From: Phycisphaerales bacterium
GTDB taxonomy: Bacteria > Planctomycetota > Phycisphaerae > Phycisphaerales > SM1A02
NCBI GenBank assembly: GCA_007127615.1
Contig: SKZB01000300.1
Span: 1-6,054, forward strand
Direction: 5' to 3'
Length of the DNA stretch: 6,054 nt
Shown here: positions 5,401 to 6,054 of the stretch, piece by piece
Numbering within the stretch: position 1 is the stretch's first letter
How the letters are laid out: each line of letters begins with the position of its first letter
Program-made: the position numbers and the translations under genes
The notes under the pieces: generated by a model
Databases searched by the model: none
The model's input: only the letters and a program-made list of their open reading frames with translations
What the model was told of the DNA's origin: nothing

Positions 5401-6054
5401 TGGCGGCGGTCGTCGGAGCGGACAACACCGTCGAACTGTGGGATTTCGCTCACCATCGCATGGTCTGGCGCACCCACCTCACCGCCGCGGCGGTCGAGTC
5501 ACTGGCCTTCAGTCACGACGGTCAACGGCTGGCTCTGGGCCGCGTCGGCGCAATCGATCTGATCGATTGCGCCGACGGCCAGCGGCAGGCCGTACTGCGT
5601 CACGAGATCGGTCGCGTGATCAATCTCTTTTTCACGCCCGGCGACGCGGCCCTGGTTGCCTGCGGCTTGAATCATCCGATGGTGGTTTTCGATGCGCGGG
5701 CGCCGGACCGGCACGTCGTTCGTGAGCGCAGTCGAAAGACTGCGGCGCGCGCGATCGTCGATCCCCTTTTCGAATCGCTGTACGTTCTGAGCCGCGTCGA
5801 GGAGACGCTTCACGCCGACCCGCAACTGAACGGGTGGAAACGGGAAGCGTCGCTGGCCTACGCCAGAGCGCGGGGAGATCACCTCGCGGCATTGGGCAGT
5901 GATACGGTCTTTGCCATTGAGGCCGGGCGCTTTGATCGCGCATTGGCCGCGTGCCTTGCGATCCAGCGAGGATCGATCTCTGCACCGGAGCGGTGGGAGA
6001 GCATCATTGCCATGCTGCACTACCTGCTCGATGAGCCGGACGCTGCCGCCGAAG
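2406..6054 (+). CDS. Membrane Ser/Thr protein kinase with WD40/beta-propeller sensor, C-terminus cut off
   Basis: 1216 residues are visible and the frame is open to the edge. Residues 1-80 form the helical leader usual in this family (EVEALLLAHEAAGDYL, 46-61). The Hanks-type kinase domain spans about 90-390. It contains the glycine loop LGEGGFGRVY (98-107), lysine K122 in VALK, helix-C E140, HRDLKPTN (213-220, catalytic D215) and DFG (236-238). It also has GTPEYMSPE (261-269) and DTRSDLFSLG (279-288). All key residues are present, and it is an RD kinase with T254 and T262 in the activation segment. A transmembrane helix (about 416-438) follows RRNK (411-414), so the kinase should be cytoplasmic and the rest extracytoplasmic. 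Residues 484-490 carry the RGWEWNH motif seen in relatives. Repeated propeller blades fill about 508-1105, the clearest being 725-792 (a GH at 761-762 and W790), 808-834, 849-876 and 985-1055. The last visible part (1139-1216) is helical and TPR-like. It overlaps the sigma gene by 26 bp, and the sigma factor is its likely substrate (inference). Confidence 0.95.
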   Translation, partial: MDPRALDFDGLVQRYFADALECSAQERRSLLAQLSQEPDGERIREEVEALLLAHEAAGDYLAEPSAPFHPSWASPEPAEPEEDLIGVTIGPYVVRECLGEGGFGRVYRAAQTEPIRREVALKMIKRGMDTHQVVNRFENERQALAVMDHPAIAKVFDAGASPSGRPYFVMELVHGVPITEFCDIHQLSITERLQIFCDVCLAVQHAHQKGVIHRDLKPTNILVAMTEDGPRAKVIDFGIAKAILSSTEGESRITMEGQFLGTPEYMSPEQIGLSDSDVDTRSDLFSLGVLLYQLLTGALPFSLPSSRPRHFHDLRRLICEVDPPKPSTKLRQMSERDASTGVLSRNPERRSLIRRLRGDLDWITLKAMEKERARRYASASELAEDLQRHLNDEPVGARPPSVHYRAGKFIRRNKTAVSASLLIVLVLIGGIMATSWAMVEAQHQRNAARDLAYRSTIVAGAAAIAASDFSDAAHLLEQAPSERRGWEWNHLQSRLDHASVVIPGTGTPVPDLAVSNDGEHIFAVVDERIVRYDAATGEPTATFSINVHPRHRLSMGPGGNKLLIEEQRGPWFRPDSRLVMVDLDADAILWRREGACGGEHAFLPDGTLIAAGLLDENAVAWIDASSGTELMRQRVDGGNLIHVGMAADGAIFYATAGEERMGVAGIVDRFGERTTLRREHLFLRLNFAPVLRAFAWEIWTDGRVIVADFETETPRIIPERPGHNRSALAWSEDGRWMAIAEGREILLWDTATWEPAGTLAGHRERVVSGRFSPRGDRLVTGDAGGTIRIWNMPHPSAPWMVEQWENWKQYDAALSPDGSTIATAGWSFVRLWDLPAGTIRTIHNQQSRYVERIAFSPDGRKLALASHNRGLRIIDTDSGITMTETDFIGDSSLAWHPGGSPLFWLDRDAGEIVLIDDRTGAAIDRLSVDNASVTHFQIGRDGLVALAAIGNQVEDGRETEPDHETVLVRLDLETMRFAPKQMMTPPSARLLAVASHGPLAAVVGADNTVELWDFAHHRMVWRTHLTAAAVESLAFSHDGQRLALGRVGAIDLIDCADGQRQAVLRHEIGRVINLFFTPGDAALVACGLNHPMVVFDARAPDRHVVRERSRKTAARAIVDPLFESLYVLSRVEETLHADPQLNGWKREASLAYARARGDHLAALGSDTVFAIEAGRFDRALAACLAIQRGSISAPERWESIIAMLHYLLDEPDAAAE

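Overview
The window looks like high-GC chromosomal DNA from a planctomycete. This is inferred from gene content: an ECF sigma factor of the Sigma70_ECF/TIGR02999 type, immediately followed by and overlapping a membrane Ser/Thr kinase with a beta-propeller sensor. A WYL regulator nearby opens with MPYTRIHRLLRI, a start I associate with planctomycete relatives. Other phyla rich in Hanks-type kinases, such as Acidobacteria or Gemmatimonadota, cannot be excluded from sequence alone.

Layout. At positions 1-89 (minus strand) lies the N-terminus of a gene that runs off the left edge, with a good Shine-Dalgarno and a membrane-spanning start. At 191-1186 (minus) is a complete HTH-WYL transcriptional regulator. 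Positions 1187-1825 have no convincing gene and separate the regulator from the divergent plus-strand genes. This gap holds a perfect 8-bp-arm palindrome (1316-1335, a likely operator), a canonical G-quadruplex motif (1479-1508) and, three bases later, a very stable 41-nt hairpin (1512-1552). At 1826-2431 (plus) is the sigma factor. From 2406 to the right edge (plus) is the kinase, 1216 residues of which are visible, with its end missing.

How the genes work together. The sigma and kinase genes overlap by 26 bp and the kinase has its own strong ribosome binding site inside the sigma gene, so they form a translationally coupled pair. No anti-sigma factor is visible. The sigma factor has the sequence QATA where ordinary ECF factors carry the acidic DAED motif of region 2.2. 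This places a threonine (T55) where an acidic residue would normally contact RNA polymerase. The straightforward hypothesis is that the membrane kinase senses something with its extracytoplasmic double propeller and activates the sigma factor by phosphorylating it. The WYL gene is divergent and probably an independent, autoregulated unit.

Limits. No mobile element, CRISPR array, tRNA or rRNA was seen. The architecture is known for planctomycetes, so the window is not an obviously new system. The points most worth testing are the phospho-switch in the sigma factor, the two-by-seven-blade sensor, and the G-quadruplex plus hairpin in the intergenic region.
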